From positions 1-64,000 of the forward strand of contig NZ_JAIGQB010000007.1 in assembly GCF_021083185.1 (NCBI RefSeq): a stretch of 64,000 nt of DNA, in the 5' to 3' direction. This DNA is from Nocardioides furvisabuli (GTDB lineage Bacteria; Actinomycetota; Actinomycetes; Propionibacteriales; Nocardioidaceae). A program made the translations under genes and the position numbers. Shown piece by piece: positions 7,118 to 15,775 of the stretch; position 1 is the stretch's first letter; the number at the start of each line of letters is the position of its first letter. The notes beneath the pieces are model-generated. The model was not told the DNA's origin, searched no databases, and saw only the letters and a program-made list of their open reading frames with translations.

Positions 7118-8393
7118 AGCCGAAGTCGGCGGCCGCCTTGCGTGCCATGTCGAGGAAGGCCTGCTTGTTGGCGAGCTCGGACTCGAGGTCCTTGGCGCGC
7201 TTGGTGTCACCGGCAGCGGTGGCCTTGTCCAGCTTGGTCTGCGTGTCTGCGATGCCCGCCTCGAGCTTGGCGATCATGTCGTCGGCACGCGCGGACTTCT
7301 CGGGGTCGCTGCGGCTCCACTGCTCGTCCTCGACCGCGCGGATGGCCTGCTCGACCTTGCGCATGCGGCCCTCGAGCTCCTTCATCCGGTCGCGCGGCAC
7401 CTTGCCCGCGGCGTCCCAGCGGTCGGCGAGGTCGCGGAAGGCCTTCTTGGCGGCCTCGAGGTCCGCCCCCTCCGACTGCAGCAGCGGGACCAGCTTCTCG
7501 GCCTCGACCAGGATCTCCTCCTTGACCACGGCGTTCGCGGCGAACTCCTCGTCGAGCGCGGCGTTGGTCGCGTCGCGGGCACCGAAGAACGTGTCCTGCG
7601 CGCCGCGGAAGCGCTGCCAGAGCTGGTCGTCGACCTCGCGGGGGGCGGGGCCGGCGGCCTTCCACTCGCGCATCAGGTCGCGGTACTTGCCGGCCGTGGG
7701 ACCCCACTCGGTCGAGCCCGACAGCGCCTCGGCCTCCGTGACCAGCCGCTCCTTGATGACTCGCGCGGAGTCGCGGCGCTCGTGCTCCTCGGCGAAGTGC
7801 GCCTTGCGGTGACGGGTGTAGGTCGTGCGGGCGGTGGAGAAGCGACGCCACAGCGCGTCGTCGGTGGCGCGGTCGAGGCGGGGGAGCTCCTTCCACGTCG
7901 CGAGCAGGTCGCGCAGGCGGTTGGCGCCGTTGCGCCAGTCGGTTCCGGCGGCGAGCTTCTCGGCCTCCGCGACCAGCTTCTCCTTCTCCGCCCTGGACTC
8001 CGCGGCCTTCTGCGCGCGCTCCTCCTTGCGGGCGGCGCGCTGCACGGCGATGACCGGGCCGAGCGCGTCGAGCCGCGCGGCGAGGGAGACGAGGTCGCCG
8101 ACCGCGTGGGCGTCGACGACCTGCTCGCGCAGCGACTTCACCGACGACGCGGCCTCCTCGGGGGCCAGCCGGCCCGACGCGACCCGCTGCTCGAGGAGGT
8201 GGACCTTGCCCTCGAGCTCGTCGAAGCGCTTGGTGAAGAACTCCAGTGCTTCCTCGGGCGTGCCGGCCTCGTAGGAGCCGACGGAACGCTCCCCGTCGGC
8301 GGTGCGGACATAGACGGTGCCGTCCTCGGCCACCCGACCCCAAGGCATCTCAGCGGGGGCCGAATCGTCTCGGGACTGCTTGTCGGCGCTCAT
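7116..8393 (-). CDS. DUF349 domain-containing protein
   Basis: A 425-residue soluble, highly charged helical protein made of repeated DUF349 units. Each has a pattern such as W-K-ELPRLDRATDDALWRRF or W-KAAGPAPREVDDQLWQRF, with 'LWxRF' and 'W' spaced through roughly residues 70-360, followed by a C-terminal coiled coil. DUF349 proteins are widespread in actinobacteria with no settled function; some have been linked to the cell cycle or to translation. The ATG at 8393 is eight bases after a TACGAT -10 box, so the mRNA is probably leaderless. It is divergent from the hydrolase at 8507. Confidence 0.85.
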   Translation of the reverse strand: MSADKQSRDDSAPAEMPWGRVAEDGTVYVRTADGERSVGSYEAGTPEEALEFFTKRFDELEGKVHLLEQRVASGRLAPEEAASSVKSLREQVVDAHAVGDLVSLAARLDALGPVIAVQRAARKEERAQKAAESRAEKEKLVAEAEKLAAGTDWRNGANRLRDLLATWKELPRLDRATDDALWRRFSTARTTYTRHRKAHFAEEHERRDSARVIKERLVTEAEALSGSTEWGPTAGKYRDLMREWKAAGPAPREVDDQLWQRFRGAQDTFFGARDATNAALDEEFAANAVVKEEILVEAEKLVPLLQSEGADLEAAKKAFRDLADRWDAAGKVPRDRMKELEGRMRKVEQAIRAVEDEQWSRSDPEKSARADDMIAKLEAGIADTQTKLDKATAAGDTKRAKDLESELANKQAFLDMARKAAADFG

Positions 8394-8401
8394 GGTCGCC
8401 C

Positions 8402-8407
8402 ATCGTA
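8402..8407 (-). promoter_or_regulatory. -10 box (TACGAT) of the DUF349 gene
   Basis: On the minus strand TACGAT is followed by eight bases and the ATG at 8393, which implies a leaderless or nearly leaderless transcript. Confidence 0.5.
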
Positions 8408-8430
8408 GTCATGGCCCGCAGAGGCCTCGG

Positions 8431-8436
8431 TAGGCT
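8431..8436 (+). promoter_or_regulatory. -10 box (TAGGCT) for the hydrolase-hisS-aspS operon
   Basis: TAGGCT lies 70 bases before the GTG at 8507, leaving a leader of about 65 bases that ends in an AAGGA ribosome binding site. Confidence 0.5.
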
Positions 8437-8506
8437 TCCCACCCGAGGCGGGCACGACCACGCCCCACCGACCACCGACACGCGAGACAAGCAAGGACTG
8501 ACGCCC

Positions 8507-9178
8507 GTGTTCATCGCCGGCTTCCCCGCCGGGCCCTGGGGGACCAACTGCTACGTCGTGGCGACGGGTCCCGGGTCCGAGTGCGTCGTGATCGACCCCG
8601 GCAAGGACGCCGCCGAGGGCGTCGCCCAGGTGGTGCGCGAGCACAAGCTCAAGCCCGTCAGCGTGCTCGTCACGCACGGCCACGTCGACCACATGTGGTG
8701 CGTCGCGCCGGTCGCCGGCACCTACGACGCCACCGCCTGGATCCACCCGGCCGACCGCCACCTGCTCAGCGACCCGATGGCGGGGATGAGCCGCGAGACC
8801 ACGCAGATGCTGCTGGGCGGTGACTACTCGTGGGCCGAGCCCGACGACGTACGCGAGCTGGCGGACCTCGCCGAGCTCGAGCTGGCCGGCATGCGGTTCG
8901 TGGTCGACCACACCCCCGGCCACACCGAGGGCTCGGTGACCTTCCGCTCGCCGTACGCCCAGCAGGACGTCTCCGAGGTGATGTTCTCCGGCGACCTGCT
9001 GTTCGCCGGCTCCATCGGCCGCACCGACCTGCCCGGTGGCGACCACGCCACGATGCTGCGCAGCCTCACCGACAAGGTGCTGCCGCTGGCCGACGACATC
9101 GTGGTGCTGCCCGGCCACGGCGAGCAGACCTCGATCGGTCGCGAGCGCGCCACCAACCCCTATCTCCAGGACCTGTGA
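8507..9178 (+). CDS. MBL-fold metallo-hydrolase (glyoxalase II-like)
   Basis: A 223-residue metallo-beta-lactamase-fold hydrolase. The metal motif THGHVDH is at about 56-62. Further ligands are the His of the VDHTPGHTEGS segment, the Asp of FSGDLLF and the His of LPGHGEQT. This pattern is typical of glyoxalase II-like thioester hydrolases; the substrate cannot be told. The GTG at 8507 is chosen for the AAGGA nine bases upstream and because MFIAGFPAGPWGTNCY matches the family start. Linkage to hisS is common in actinobacteria. The stop overlaps a 22-codon ORF that leads into hisS. Confidence 0.88.
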   Translation: MFIAGFPAGPWGTNCYVVATGPGSECVVIDPGKDAAEGVAQVVREHKLKPVSVLVTHGHVDHMWCVAPVAGTYDATAWIHPADRHLLSDPMAGMSRETTQMLLGGDYSWAEPDDVRELADLAELELAGMRFVVDHTPGHTEGSVTFRSPYAQQDVSEVMFSGDLLFAGSIGRTDLPGGDHATMLRSLTDKVLPLADDIVVLPGHGEQTSIGRERATNPYLQDL

Positions 9179-9246
9179 TGAACACCCCACGACGTTCTTC
9201 TCCTCCGCTTCGCTCCTCCGAACAACGCCGCAGGGACCCCGCATGA
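9178..9246 (+). CDS. Possible 22-residue coupling ORF between the hydrolase and hisS
   Basis: The ATG at 9178 overlaps the upstream stop (TGATG), and the stop codon at 9244-9246 overlaps the hisS ATG (ATGA). The peptide [22 protein letters not shown] is rich in Arg, Ser and Pro and contains no His. It fills the whole gap between the two genes, so ribosomes could pass through it without leaving the mRNA. Chance cannot be excluded for so short a frame. Confidence 0.3.
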   Translation: MNTPRRSSPPLRSSEQRRRDPA

Positions 9247-10598
9247 GCAAGATCAGCCCGCTGAGCGGGTTTCCCGAGCTGCTGCCTGCGCAGCGTGCCG
9301 TCGAGCGCGAGGTCATCGCGTCGGTCTCGCGCACCTTCGAGCTGCACGGCTTCGCCAACATCGAGACGCGCGTCGTCGAGCCGATCGAGCGGCTGGCCAA
9401 GGGAGGTGAGGTCGACAAGGAGATCTACGTCCTCCAGCGCATCGCGGCCGAGCCCGACGCGAAGGCCGACCTCGGCCTGCACTTCGACCTCACCGTCCCC
9501 TTCGCACGCTACGTCCTCGAGCACGCCGGGCACCTTCAGTTCCCGTTCCGCCGCTTCCAGGTCCAGCCGGCCTGGCGCGGCGAGCGCCCCCAGGAGGGTC
9601 GCTACCGGCAGTTCACCCAGGCCGACGTCGACATCGTCGGGCGCGACGAGCTGCCCTTCCACCACGACGTCGAGGTGATGTCGGTGATGGTCGACGCGCT
9701 CGGCCGGCTGCCGATCCCGCGCGTGTCGTTCCAGTTCAACAACCGCAAGCTCATCCAGGGCTTCTACCGCGGCCTGGGCATCGACGACGTCACCGAGGCC
9801 ATCCGCGTCATCGACAAGCTCGACAAGCTGCCCGAGGACGAGGTCGCCAGGCTGCTCGTCGAGCGCGTCGGCACCACGCCCGGGCAGGCACAGCGGTGCC
9901 TGGAGCTGGCGACCATCCGCGTGCCGGACACCTCGTTCGTCGAACAGGTCCGCGCGCTCGGGGTCAGCGACGAGCTGCTCGACCAGGGCCTCGAGGAGCT
10001 CGCCGCCGTGGTCGAGGGCTGCCGAGCCGTGGCCGGCGACCGCGTCGGGGTGGAGGCCAACCTGCGCATCGCGCGCGGCCTGGACTACTACACCGGCACC
10101 GTCGTCGAGATCTTCATGGAGGGCTACGAGCGCCTGAAGTCCGTCGGCGGGGGAGGGCGCTACGACGCGCTCGCCAGCGACGGGCGTACGACCTATCCCG
10201 GCGTCGGCGTCTCCTTCGGCGTCTCGCGCACCCTCGTCCCGCTCCTCGCCGACGGCGTGCTGTCCGGAAGCCGCCCGGTGCCGAGCGCCGTGCTCGTCGC
10301 GCTCAACACCGAGGACGAGCGGGCCGCCAGCACCGCGGTGGCCGCCGCGCTGCGTGCCCGCGACATCGCCTGCGAGGTCGCCCCGGAGCCGGCGAAGTTC
10401 GGCAAGCAGATCCGGTTCGCCGAGAGGCGCGGCATCCCCTTCGTCTGGTTCGTCCAGGCCGACGCCGAAACCGGTCAGCAGAGCCACCAGGTCAAGGACA
10501 TCCGCTCCGGTGAGCAGGTCGACGCCGACCCCGCCACCTGGGCCCCGCCGGAGGCAGACCTCCGGCCGACCATCAACACCGAGGAGACCCCCAAGTGA
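9243..10598 (+). CDS. hisS: Histidine--tRNA ligase
   Basis: A class II aminoacyl-tRNA synthetase that charges tRNA-His. In 451 residues, class II motif 2 is [20 protein letters not shown], the histidine-specific block is [16 protein letters not shown], motif 3 is [10 protein letters not shown], and the C-terminal anticodon-binding domain starts near [10 protein letters not shown]. The ATG at 9243 gives the family start [12 protein letters not shown]; a longer reading frame upstream lies inside the hydrolase gene. Its stop overlaps the aspS GTG (GTGA). Confidence 0.96.
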   Translation: MSKISPLSGFPELLPAQRAVEREVIASVSRTFELHGFANIETRVVEPIERLAKGGEVDKEIYVLQRIAAEPDAKADLGLHFDLTVPFARYVLEHAGHLQFPFRRFQVQPAWRGERPQEGRYRQFTQADVDIVGRDELPFHHDVEVMSVMVDALGRLPIPRVSFQFNNRKLIQGFYRGLGIDDVTEAIRVIDKLDKLPEDEVARLLVERVGTTPGQAQRCLELATIRVPDTSFVEQVRALGVSDELLDQGLEELAAVVEGCRAVAGDRVGVEANLRIARGLDYYTGTVVEIFMEGYERLKSVGGGGRYDALASDGRTTYPGVGVSFGVSRTLVPLLADGVLSGSRPVPSAVLVALNTEDERAASTAVAAALRARDIACEVAPEPAKFGKQIRFAERRGIPFVWFVQADAETGQQSHQVKDIRSGEQVDADPATWAPPEADLRPTINTEETPK

Positions 10599-12388
10599 TC
10601 CGCACCCATGACGCCGGCGCCCTGCGCGTCGAGCACGTCGGCCAGACCGTGACGCTCGCCGGGTGGGTGGCGCGCCGGCGCGACCACGGCGGCGTGGCGT
10701 TCCTCGACCTCCGCGAGGCGAGCGGCGTCGTCCAGGTCGTGGTCCGCGACGAGGCGGTCGCCCACAGCCTGCGCAGCGAGTACTGCATCAAGGTGACCGG
10801 CGAGGTCGTGGCCCGCAAGGACGGCAACCAGAACCCCAACCTCGCCACCGGCGACATCGAGGTCGTCGCGACCGAGCTGGAGGTGCTCTCCTCCTCCGAG
10901 CCGCTGCCGTTCCCCATCGACGACGCGTCCGGCCACAAGGGCGGCGAGGTCGGCGAGGAGGCGCGCCTCAAGCACCGCTACCTCGACCTGCGCCGCTCCG
11001 GTCCCAACGCCGCGCTGCGGCTGCGCAGCAAGATCAACAAGGCCGCGCGCGACGTGCTCGACGCTCGCGACTTCGTCGAGGTCGAGACGCCCACGCTGAC
11101 CCGCTCGACCCCCGAGGGGGCGCGCGACTTCCTCGTGCCCGCGCGCCTGGCGCCCGGCAGCTGGTACGCCTTGCCGCAGAGCCCGCAGCTGTTCAAGCAG
11201 CTGCTGATGGTCGGCGGCATGGAGCGCTACTACCAGATCGCGCGCTGCTACCGCGACGAGGACTTCCGCGCCGACCGCCAGCCCGAGTTCACCCAGCTCG
11301 ACATCGAGATGAGCTTCGTGGACCAGGAGGACGTCATCACGCTGATGGAGGACGTCCTGGAGGCCATGTGGGCCCAAGCCGGTCACACCATCGAGCGGCC
11401 GCTGCCGCGGATGACGTACGCCGACGCGATGGCGAGGTACGGCTCCGACAAGCCCGACCTCCGGATGGGCCTCGAGCTCGTCGAGTGCACCGACTACTTC
11501 CAGGACACGACCTTCCGGGTCTTCCAGGCGCCCTACGTCGGCGCCGTCGTCATGCCCGGTGGCGGCAGCCAGCCGCGCCGTCAGTTCGACGCCTGGCAGG
11601 ACTGGGCCAAGCAGCGCGGCGCCAAGGGCCTGGCCTACGTGACCGTCGCCGAGGACGGCGAGCTCGGAGGGCCGGTGGCCAAGAACCTCACCGACGCCGA
11701 GCGCGACGGCCTCGCCGCCCACGTGGGCGCCCAGCCGGGTGATTGCATCTTCTTCGCGGCCGGCCCGGCCAAGAGCAGCCGCGCGCTGCTCGGGGCCGCC
11801 CGCCTCGAGATCGGCCGCCGCGGCGGCATGCTCGACGACTCGGTCTTCGCCTTCACGTGGGTCGTGGACGCGCCGCTGTTCGAGCCGAGCTCGGACGCCG
11901 TCGCCAGCGGCGACGTCGCGGTCGGTGCGGGCGCCTGGACGGCCGTGCACCACGCCTTCACCAGCCCCAAGCCGGAGTTCGTCGACACGTTCGACACCGA
12001 CCCCGGCAGCGCGCTGGCCTACGCCTACGACATCGTCTGCAACGGCAACGAGCTCGGCGGTGGGTCCATCCGTATCCATCGCGGCGACGTGCAGAAGCGC
12101 GTCTTCTCCGTGATGGGCCTGGGGGAGGAGGAGGCGCAGGAGAAGTTCGGCTTCCTGCTCGACGCCTTCAAGTTCGGCGCCCCGCCGCACGGCGGCATCG
12201 CCGTGGGCATGGACCGCATCGTGGCGCTGCTCGCCGGCACCGACTCGATCCGCGACGTGATCGCCTTCCCGAAGTCCGGCGGCGGCTACGACCCGCTCAC
12301 CGCCGCACCCGCGCCGATCACGCCGGAGCAACGCAAGGAGGCCGGTGTGGACGCCATGCCGGAGAAGGGCGACGCCACCCCGGCCTGA
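10595..12388 (+). CDS. aspS: Aspartate--tRNA ligase
   Basis: A class II synthetase of bacterial type, 597 residues. An N-terminal OB anticodon-binding domain ([20 protein letters not shown]) is followed by the catalytic core with motif 2 ([19 protein letters not shown]), a GAD insertion domain near residues 300-410, and motif 3 ([16 protein letters not shown]). It starts with GTG overlapping the hisS stop. Whether it also charges tRNA-Asn cannot be decided here, because gatCAB is not in the window. A strong hairpin follows the gene. Confidence 0.97.
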   Translation: MIRTHDAGALRVEHVGQTVTLAGWVARRRDHGGVAFLDLREASGVVQVVVRDEAVAHSLRSEYCIKVTGEVVARKDGNQNPNLATGDIEVVATELEVLSSSEPLPFPIDDASGHKGGEVGEEARLKHRYLDLRRSGPNAALRLRSKINKAARDVLDARDFVEVETPTLTRSTPEGARDFLVPARLAPGSWYALPQSPQLFKQLLMVGGMERYYQIARCYRDEDFRADRQPEFTQLDIEMSFVDQEDVITLMEDVLEAMWAQAGHTIERPLPRMTYADAMARYGSDKPDLRMGLELVECTDYFQDTTFRVFQAPYVGAVVMPGGGSQPRRQFDAWQDWAKQRGAKGLAYVTVAEDGELGGPVAKNLTDAERDGLAAHVGAQPGDCIFFAAGPAKSSRALLGAARLEIGRRGGMLDDSVFAFTWVVDAPLFEPSSDAVASGDVAVGAGAWTAVHHAFTSPKPEFVDTFDTDPGSALAYAYDIVCNGNELGGGSIRIHRGDVQKRVFSVMGLGEEEAQEKFGFLLDAFKFGAPPHGGIAVGMDRIVALLAGTDSIRDVIAFPKSGGGYDPLTAAPAPITPEQRKEAGVDAMPEKGDATPA

Positions 12389-12395
12389 CAGCCAC

Positions 12396-12471
12396 GCCCC
12401 GTACCACTGCGTCGCCGGCGCCCGCGCCGACCGCCACCGCGGTCGGGGCGGGCGCCGTCGACGTACGGGGC
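12396..12471 (+). terminator. Terminator hairpin after aspS
   Basis: An 18-bp stem (12417-12434 with 12439-12456, one mismatch, CACC loop) lies inside an outer 9-bp arm pair GCCCCGTAC/GTACGGGGC (12396-12404 and 12463-12471). There is no U-tract, as is usual in high-GC actinobacteria. Confidence 0.7.
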
Positions 12472-12575
12472 CGAGTGCCACAAGGACGGGCGTCGCTGGG
12501 GGCGCACGTGACAGGAACTTCCGTGCACGCGCTCCACCGGCGCAGGTTTCACCGCGCGGCGGGGGTGAACGCGTC

Positions 12576-12591
12576 GTAACTGGATCGTTAC
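12576..12591. promoter_or_regulatory. Candidate operator GTAAC-N6-GTTAC
   Basis: A symmetric inverted repeat lies about 35 bases upstream of the -10 box of the transporter operon. The half-sites resemble the GTnAC elements reported for the response regulator MtrA, but the arrangement here is inverted. The identity of any regulator is speculation. Confidence 0.3.
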
Positions 12592-12624
12592 CCGTCGGTG
12601 ATCGTCCCTGCGGTGCGGGTCACA

Positions 12625-12630
12625 TAGAGT
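12625..12630 (+). promoter_or_regulatory. -10 box (TAGAGT) of the peptide transporter operon
   Basis: TAGAGT lies 71 bases before the permease start codon, leaving a leader with a GGGGAGAG ribosome binding site. Confidence 0.45.
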
Positions 12631-12701
12631 CCCGTCTCGGCGCTGGCCTCGGGGGACCCCCGGAGCGCGCCGGGACAAGTCCCGAACCAGATGGGGAGAG
12701 C

Positions 12702-13736
12702 ATGTCGGCAGACACCGCAGGGCCGGAGACGCTGGGCTCGTTGAGCAACGAGCCCGCGCCGCAGGACCCCGACAGCCAGCAGGCGAAGGAGATCTCCGGC
12801 AAGTCACCGCTGCGGATCGCGCTGGGCCGCCTCGCCCGCGACAAGGTCGCCGTGGTCTGTGCCCTGGTGGTGCTGTTCTTCATCGTCTGCGCCGTCTTCG
12901 CGGGCACGATCAGCAACCTGTTCGGGGTCAGCCTCGACACCCCGCTGGCCAGCGCGCGGGTCGACGGCCTCAACAACAACCTGCCCAAGCCCGAGATGGG
13001 CCCGCCCAACGGCCCCTTCACGTGGGACCACCCGATGGGCGTGGCCCCGCGCACCGGGCAGGACAACATGGCCTACTGGCTCTACGGCTGCCGTGTGTCG
13101 CTCATGATCGCGACCACCGCGGCGATCATCGCCTCGATCGTGGGTGTCGTCGTCGGTCTGCTCAGCGGCTTCCTCGGCGGCAAGGTGGACAAGGTCCTGT
13201 CGTTCTTCATCGACATGTTCCTCACGATCCCGTTCCTGCTCGCCGCGCTGACCCTGGCGCCGATCCTCAACGAGCGGTTCAACACGGCCGACAACTACGC
13301 GACGATCCAGAAGTTCAGCCTCGTGGTCGTGCTGTCCGTGTTCGGCTGGATGGGCACCGCGCGTCTCATCCGCGGCGAGGTGCTCTCGCTGCGTGAGCGT
13401 GAGTTCGTCCAGGCCGCCCGTGTGATGGGCATGCCGACCTCGCGCATCCTCTTCAAGGAGCTGCTGCCCAACCTGGCGGCGCCCATCATCATCAGCGTCT
13501 CGCTGATGCTCCCTGCGTTCGTCGCCCTCGAGGCAGGCCTGGCCTTCCTCGGCATCGGCGTGACCGACGGCGTGTCGTGGGGGCAGATGATCCTCGACGC
13601 GGCGACCCCGGTCTACTTCCGCGACTACCCCCAGTACCTGTGGCAGCCGATGATCGGCGTCGTCGCCCTGGTGCTCTCCCTCAACCTCTTGGGCGACGCG
13701 ATCCGCGACGCCCTCGACCCCAAGACCCGACGCTGA
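12702..13736 (+). CDS. Oligopeptide ABC transporter permease (DppC/OppC type)
   Basis: One of the two membrane subunits of a peptide importer. The 344-residue protein has a long hydrophilic N-terminus, a first membrane helix at about 50-70 (VAVVCALVVLFFIVCAVFAG), and a BPD_transp_1 domain of five more helices. The EAA loop is EFVQAARVMGMPTSRILFKELLPN. It is the first gene of the transporter operon. The usual order is binding protein, DppB, DppC, ATPases; here the C-type permease comes before the binding protein and the B-type permease after it. Confidence 0.9.
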   Translation: MSADTAGPETLGSLSNEPAPQDPDSQQAKEISGKSPLRIALGRLARDKVAVVCALVVLFFIVCAVFAGTISNLFGVSLDTPLASARVDGLNNNLPKPEMGPPNGPFTWDHPMGVAPRTGQDNMAYWLYGCRVSLMIATTAAIIASIVGVVVGLLSGFLGGKVDKVLSFFIDMFLTIPFLLAALTLAPILNERFNTADNYATIQKFSLVVVLSVFGWMGTARLIRGEVLSLREREFVQAARVMGMPTSRILFKELLPNLAAPIIISVSLMLPAFVALEAGLAFLGIGVTDGVSWGQMILDAATPVYFRDYPQYLWQPMIGVVALVLSLNLLGDAIRDALDPKTRR

Positions 13737-13813
13737 GCACTCCTCGGTCAAGGTCGCAGCACGTCGCCGGAGACGCCGTCCTCGGTGAGAACAAAAAGGA
13801 AAGGCTGGACAGC

Positions 13814-15592
13814 ATGAAGCGGAACAAGCCGCTCGCGCTCGTCGCTGGCGCCGCTCTTCTGACCCTCGCTGCCTGTGGCGGCGGGTCGTCGGAGAACGGT
13901 GATGGCGATGGAGGCACGGACCGAGAGATCGGCGCACAGGAGGGAGGGACCAAGGACGAGACCCGTCAGGGCCCCGCTCCCGAGGTCGAGGGCGCAGCCG
14001 CCGGTGGCACCATCACGGTGTACCTCCCCGGCGACCCGGGCCCCGACTCGCTCGACCCCACCGGTGGTTGGTCCGTCACGGGCAACTCCATCCAGCAGGC
14101 GCTCACGAGCCGTTCGCTGACCCAGTACTCGCGTGACGAGGAGGGCCAGCCCGTCCTGGTTCCCGACCTCGCCACCGACCTGGGCACGGCCAACGAGGAC
14201 TTCACCGAGTGGACCTTCACGATCCGTGAGGACGCCACGTGGGAGGACGGCAAGCCCGTCACCGCCGAAGAGGTCGCGTTCGGCATCTGCCGCTCGCTCG
14301 ACTCCGAGGCGTTCCCGTCGGGTCCCGGCACCGAGTACTCCAAGACGTACTTCGCCGGCGCTGCCGACTACGAGGGTCCCTACACCGGCAAGGACCCCAA
14401 CTGCGAGGCCTACGACGGCATCACCGTCGAGGGTCAGGACATCACCATCGCGATGGAGACGCCCTTCCCGGACATGGACTACTGGGGCTCCTTCATGGCG
14501 ATGGGCCCGGCCCCGCTCGGCAACGCCTCCAAGCCGCCGAACTACGGCAACCAGCCGCTGTCCAACGGCCCCTACAAGATCGCTCCCGGTGGCTACAAGC
14601 CCAACGAGGAGCTGCGCCTGGTGAAGAACGAGCAGTGGTCGGCCGACTCCGACCCGGCCCGTCACCAGTACGCCGACGAGTGGGTCTTCAAGTTCAACCA
14701 GGACCAGGCCAAGGTCGACGAGATCATGCTCTCGGACAACTCCGACAGCCAGACCGCCGTCGCCACCTCGCTCGGTTCGGGCAACTACAACGACGCCAAC
14801 TCGCAGCTCGGCGAGCGCCTCGTGCAGCAGACGTCGCAGTGTGTCTCCACGCTGACGCCTGACTACACCAAGATCACCGAGATTGAGGTCCGCAAGGCCC
14901 TCGCCTACGCCTACCCCTACGAGGACGTGTGGATCTCGGGCGGTGAGGTTCCGGGCGTGACCCGTGACTACGCCAACTCGATCATGCCCCCCGGCATGGC
15001 GGGCAAGAAGGACTTCCAGGTCGACGGGGAGCAGATCAAGTACGACCCCGAGAAGTCCAAGGAGCTCCTGGCCGAGGCCGGCTACGGCGACAAGCCCTAC
15101 GAGATCACCATGGTCTACTACGAGGTCGACCCGCTGGCCAAGGACGCCCAGGACCAGATCACCAAGGGCTTCGAGGCCGGTGGCTTCTCCGTCAAGGCCA
15201 TCCCGGTCCAGGAGTCGCCGTACAACATCTGGCTCGACCCCGACAACAAGGTCAACAAGCAGCTCAACCTCCGTGGCGTCAACTGGTGCTCGGACTGGCC
15301 TGCCGGTTCGACCATGCTGCCGCCGCTGCTGAAGGGTGGCGCTGTCTACAACACCGCCTTCTTCGACGAGGCTGCGATCAACGACGAGATGGACAGCATC
15401 GCCACCCTCCCGCTCGAGGACCAGGCTGCTGCCTGGGGCGACCTGGACGAGAAGATCATGACGGACTTCTTCCCGATCATCCCGACCGCGTTCCGCAACG
15501 ACCTGTTCGTCTTCGGCACCAAGATCGGCAACCCGACGGGCGATGGCTCGATCGGTGCGCCGAACTACAAGGACCTGTTCGTCATGCAGTGA
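13814..15592 (+). CDS. Peptide ABC transporter substrate-binding lipoprotein (family 5)
   Basis: The extracellular solute receptor of the importer, 592 residues. It starts with a lipoprotein signal peptide (MKRNKPLALVAGAALLTLAAC; the lipobox Cys is at 21), then a Gly/Asp/Glu-rich tether, then an SBP_bac_5 domain with the typical DPTGGW and ...YARDEEG-like opening, here SLTQYSRDEEGQPVLVPDLA. An AAAAAGGAAAGG ribosome binding site precedes the ATG. Codons include more U-ending forms (GGT, CGT) than the paralogue at 20652, as in highly expressed genes. A 13-bp hairpin follows, so this message may be more abundant than the downstream genes. Confidence 0.93.
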   Translation: MKRNKPLALVAGAALLTLAACGGGSSENGDGDGGTDREIGAQEGGTKDETRQGPAPEVEGAAAGGTITVYLPGDPGPDSLDPTGGWSVTGNSIQQALTSRSLTQYSRDEEGQPVLVPDLATDLGTANEDFTEWTFTIREDATWEDGKPVTAEEVAFGICRSLDSEAFPSGPGTEYSKTYFAGAADYEGPYTGKDPNCEAYDGITVEGQDITIAMETPFPDMDYWGSFMAMGPAPLGNASKPPNYGNQPLSNGPYKIAPGGYKPNEELRLVKNEQWSADSDPARHQYADEWVFKFNQDQAKVDEIMLSDNSDSQTAVATSLGSGNYNDANSQLGERLVQQTSQCVSTLTPDYTKITEIEVRKALAYAYPYEDVWISGGEVPGVTRDYANSIMPPGMAGKKDFQVDGEQIKYDPEKSKELLAEAGYGDKPYEITMVYYEVDPLAKDAQDQITKGFEAGGFSVKAIPVQESPYNIWLDPDNKVNKQLNLRGVNWCSDWPAGSTMLPPLLKGGAVYNTAFFDEAAINDEMDSIATLPLEDQAAAWGDLDEKIMTDFFPIIPTAFRNDLFVFGTKIGNPTGDGSIGAPNYKDLFVMQ

Positions 15593-15669
15593 TCCTGGTG
15601 CTCCTGTCCGGGTCCTCGATGACCCGGTGCGCGGAGCGCCACCCAGCAACAAGTAGCAACCACTGACGG

Positions 15670-15699
15670 GTGGGGGCTCCCGAACCCGGGAGCCCCCAC
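15670..15699 (+). terminator. Hairpin between the binding-protein gene and the B-type permease
   Basis: A perfect 13-bp stem GTGGGGGCTCCCG/CGGGAGCCCCCAC encloses the four-base loop AACC. It lies within the operon, before a separate -10 box, and probably attenuates transcription or stabilises the upstream message. Confidence 0.75.
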
Positions 15700-15718
15700 T
15701 CGCCAGCCCGGACCCCAG

Positions 15719-15724
15719 TAGGCT
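15719..15724 (+). promoter_or_regulatory. Internal -10 box (TAGGCT) for the permease-ATPase part of the operon
   Basis: TAGGCT directly follows the hairpin and lies 51 bases before the permease ATG. It suggests an independent or supplementary promoter for the last three transporter genes. Confidence 0.45.
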
Positions 15725-15775
15725 GTCGTGCCTCGGGGGTCCGACTCATCCACCATCCCCGGAGAGTGATCTGCG

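Larger units (their letters stand above)
12389..12701. other. Intergenic region between aspS and the peptide transporter operon
   Basis: From left to right it holds the aspS terminator (12396-12471), a GTAAC-N6-GTTAC inverted repeat (12576-12591), a TAGAGT -10 box (12625-12630) and a GGGGAGAG ribosome binding site (12694-12701). No gene is supported in it. Confidence 0.6.

Noticed and set aside
9036..10598. A 520-codon frame for hisS starting inside the hydrolase gene
   Set aside because: The extra N-terminus is out of frame with the hydrolase and low-complexity; the ATG at 9243 gives the conserved HisRS start and overlaps the preceding small ORF.
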